Source of the DNA: Methanothrix sp.
Lineage (GTDB): Archaea; Halobacteriota; Methanosarcinia; Methanotrichales; Methanotrichaceae
Reading direction: 5' to 3'
Length of the DNA stretch: 14,064 nucleotides
NCBI GenBank assembly: GCA_028679775.1
Contig: JAJRAX010000042.1
Location: 1 to 14,064 of the forward strand
Made by a program: the position numbers and the translations under genes. The notes under the pieces are model-generated. The model did not search any database, was not told where the DNA came from, and was given only the letters and a program-made list of their open reading frames with translations. Of the stretch, positions 12,688 through 14,064 are shown piece by piece (within the stretch, counting starts at the first letter, position 1; each line of letters opens with the position of its first letter).

Positions 12688-12858
12688 TCACATGGAAGAT
12701 ATTGCTATCACCACAGCTACGACTGCAGCCGCGACCACTAAGATATTTCTCCACTCGATATGCATAACTTCATCATTGCTGCGCTTTGGCCTGTGAGCCA
12801 CCACCTCAGCGATTGTCTTTTCGTGCTGCAACATAGCATCGCTCTTTACAACTGTCAT
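12688..12858 (-). CDS. Small tail-anchored membrane protein (56 aa), paralogue of the 9669 gene
   Basis: A 56-residue protein with a charged N-terminal 37 residues (MTVVKSDAMLQHEK, then HRPKRSNDE) and one C-terminal helix at about 38-54 (NILVVAAAVVAVVIAI). GGGAGGTGAG six bases before the ATG is a near-perfect ribosome site and fixes the start, although the frame extends to 13116. It shares MTV, D-x-MLQ-x-x-K and the (K/R)PK block with the 59-aa protein at 9669-9848. A TATA-like CTATATG at about 12912-12921 lies upstream. It follows the YkgJ-type gene on the same strand with a 109-base gap. Role unknown; no catalytic residues are visible. Confidence 0.75.
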   Translation of the reverse strand: MTVVKSDAMLQHEKTIAEVVAHRPKRSNDEVMHIEWRNILVVAAAVVAVVIAISSM

Positions 12859-12967
12859 GAATCTCACCTCCCAAATCATGGCGCTGGAATAACCCGTGCC
12901 GCGTTGCATATAGAAATCTCTAGGAGAAAAACTTTCCTGAGCCTTTGATCCATAAATTGCTATGTTT

Positions 12968-13612
12968 TCAGATCGAATCGCTCTGGAGCTTTCGGCCAGG
13001 ATGACTTCGATAGACTCTGGCATCGCTCGAAATCTTGCCTTCCTGAGCCAAGATTCGGACCTCAGTCGCGACGGACTCGCTTCTCTCCTGGAACTGCTGG
13101 ACAACCAATTTTTCAAGCGACTTCTTGTCAGCGATTTTGCCTTTATTTATTCCTGGGCAGCTCTTGTTGCAGGATATGTTTAGTATTATGTCGCCTTGCT
13201 GCGTGGTTTCCTCCTCCACACGAAAGGGAAAAAGCCGGCAGGCTTTTGGCCGGACGGAGTAGATCGTGCAGCCGTTATCATAAAAGACACAGGTAGTATC
13301 CGCCTTGCTTTTCATTACAGGAAAATCCAGGATTATTCTTTTTCCAGAATCATCAACGTGAACTATTTTTCCACCATATCCATAAAGCGTATCCACAAAA
13401 TCGCAAGGTTCAAGGCCTGATTCGCGACTAATATTTTCAATATCCTTAGCAGTCATGTAGATCAGATTCGACTTTTCCCAGAACTCCTTGAGCCTCTCTA
13501 ATGGGACCAAATCGCCAAATTCCTCAGGCCTCTTGTGATGGCAGCAAGTGCCACATCTAAGGCACTTGAATCTGATATTATGAAAGACGGTCTTTATAAA
13601 AACGCGCGGCAA
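12968..13612 (-). CDS. YkgJ-type Cys-cluster (zinc/iron-chelating) protein
   Basis: A 214-residue cytosolic protein. It has the family's N-terminal CLRCGTCC (17-24), then CVFYDNGCTIYSVRPKACRLFPF (C108, C115, C125) and two further Cys (C148, C152). Together these form the metal-binding cluster, thought to hold Zn2+ or an Fe-S centre. The biochemical role of the family is not established. The only standard start in frame before the first Cys motif is TTG at 13612, behind GGGGAT. A TATA-like TTTTTATAAAG lies inside the first codons (about 13590-13600), so the real transcript or start may be shorter and use a non-standard codon. It lies 38 bases downstream of mtrH but behind a T8 terminator. Confidence 0.85.
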   Translation of the reverse strand: MPRVFIKTVFHNIRFKCLRCGTCCHHKRPEEFGDLVPLERLKEFWEKSNLIYMTAKDIENISRESGLEPCDFVDTLYGYGGKIVHVDDSGKRIILDFPVMKSKADTTCVFYDNGCTIYSVRPKACRLFPFRVEEETTQQGDIILNISCNKSCPGINKGKIADKKSLEKLVVQQFQERSESVATEVRILAQEGKISSDARVYRSHPGRKLQSDSI

Positions 13613-13624
13613 CGTTGATCCCCG

Positions 13625-13638
13625 AAAAATAAAAAAAA
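13625..13638 (-). terminator. T-tract terminator after mtrH
   Basis: TTTTTTTTATTTTT on the minus strand, 12-26 bases after the mtrH stop codon. This is expected at the end of the mtr operon, in which mtrH is usually the last gene. Confidence 0.6.
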
Positions 13639-13650
13639 GAAGAACACGAC

Positions 13651-14064
13651 TTACAGGGTCGTATTCTTGGGATGCTTTTCGGCCAGAACTTTCAGTCCCA
13701 GCTCCTCAGCAGACTCTGCCTTCATGATATCCACCATTGCAGCGGCTGGGAAGATCATGGGGGCGTTCTCAATGGGCCCGTAGAGGTAGTAGTCAGCGCC
13801 TACGATTCCGGCCACCAGGTTGGAGCCGATATCGACAGGAGAGAAAGCCTCCTTGTGCTGCTTCTTCCACTTCTTCATCCAGTCCCAGGCGGAGGCACCA
13901 TTATGGAATCCGGCACCAACCGGCAGGCCATACAGAGCCTTGACGGCAATTACGGCGCGATAGGTTGCGCCAGAGCCGGCTCCGAGAGGCATGGCTGCGA
14001 CATCGATGAGGGGCCTGGTGATGCCGCACTCCTTGGCGTACTCCATCAGGCTCTTCTTGGCGCC
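13651..14064 (-). CDS. mtrH: Tetrahydromethanopterin S-methyltransferase subunit H, C-terminal part (runs off right edge)
   Basis: Only the last 137 residues of about 310 are present; the frame continues past the window edge. MtrH moves the methyl group from methyl-tetrahydromethanopterin (sarcinapterin) to the corrinoid of MtrA. The membrane complex MtrA-H then passes it to coenzyme M while pumping Na+. The sequence matches MtrH closely: ITRPLIDVAAMPLGAGSGA, YGLPVGAGFHNGASAWDWMKKWKK, GADYYLYGPIENAPMIFPAAAMVD. No defects are visible. A T8 tract follows the stop codon, fitting its usual place as the last gene of the mtr operon. Confidence 0.97.
   Translation of the reverse strand, partial: GAKKSLMEYAKECGITRPLIDVAAMPLGAGSGATYRAVIAVKALYGLPVGAGFHNGASAWDWMKKWKKQHKEAFSPVDIGSNLVAGIVGADYYLYGPIENAPMIFPAAAMVDIMKAESAEELGLKVLAEKHPKNTTL

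Overview
The window looks like a chromosomal segment of a methanogenic archaeon, most likely of the Methanosarcinales. This rests on methenyl-H4MPT/H4SPT cyclohydrolase (mch), the C-terminal part of the Na+-pumping methyltransferase subunit MtrH, a methanogenesis marker protein 12, BRE/TATA-type promoters, T-tract terminators and a tRNA with a bulge-helix-bulge intron. The secreted sequon-rich proteins, the DUF1646 transporter and the moderate GC content fit Methanothrix (Methanosaeta), but the genus is an inference and was not tested by a search.

Layout. 1-1654: the start of a transglutaminase-like gene (minus, runs off the left edge), a small zinc-ribbon gene, an intron-containing tRNA-Arg(UCG), and an FNR-type flavoprotein reductase (plus). 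1689-4989, all minus: an orphan LolD-type ABC ATPase, two related secreted sequon-rich proteins (one with four 63-bp tandem repeats), mch, and a small Cys-rich ORF that overlaps the mch stop by ATGA. 5151-7286: mmp12 (plus) and a DUF1646 transporter (minus).

7287-12860 is a looser, AT-richer accessory stretch. It holds a roughly 1-kb non-coding region with a candidate structured RNA, a ribbon-helix-helix-like protein, a DUF2958-like protein, a 59-aa tail-anchored protein, a sodium:solute symporter, a 33-aa single-helix ORF that appears to start at ATC behind a strong Shine-Dalgarno, a Toprim-like protein that has lost its acidic residues, and a 56-aa membrane protein related to the 59-aa one. 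Several inverted repeats and a recurring CCRAAAAGG element lie between these genes. 12968-14064 returns to conserved content: a YkgJ-type Cys-cluster protein directly downstream of mtrH.

Working together: Mch and MtrH act on the tetrahydrosarcinapterin C1 pathway, and mmp12 is tied to methanogenesis by its distribution. The transporters and small membrane proteins appear to be separately regulated accessory functions. The strongest leads for something undescribed are the candidate ncRNA at 7648-7774, the pair of small tail-anchored proteins, the ATC-start micro-ORF near the symporter, the degenerate Toprim protein, and the duplicated sequon-rich secreted genes.
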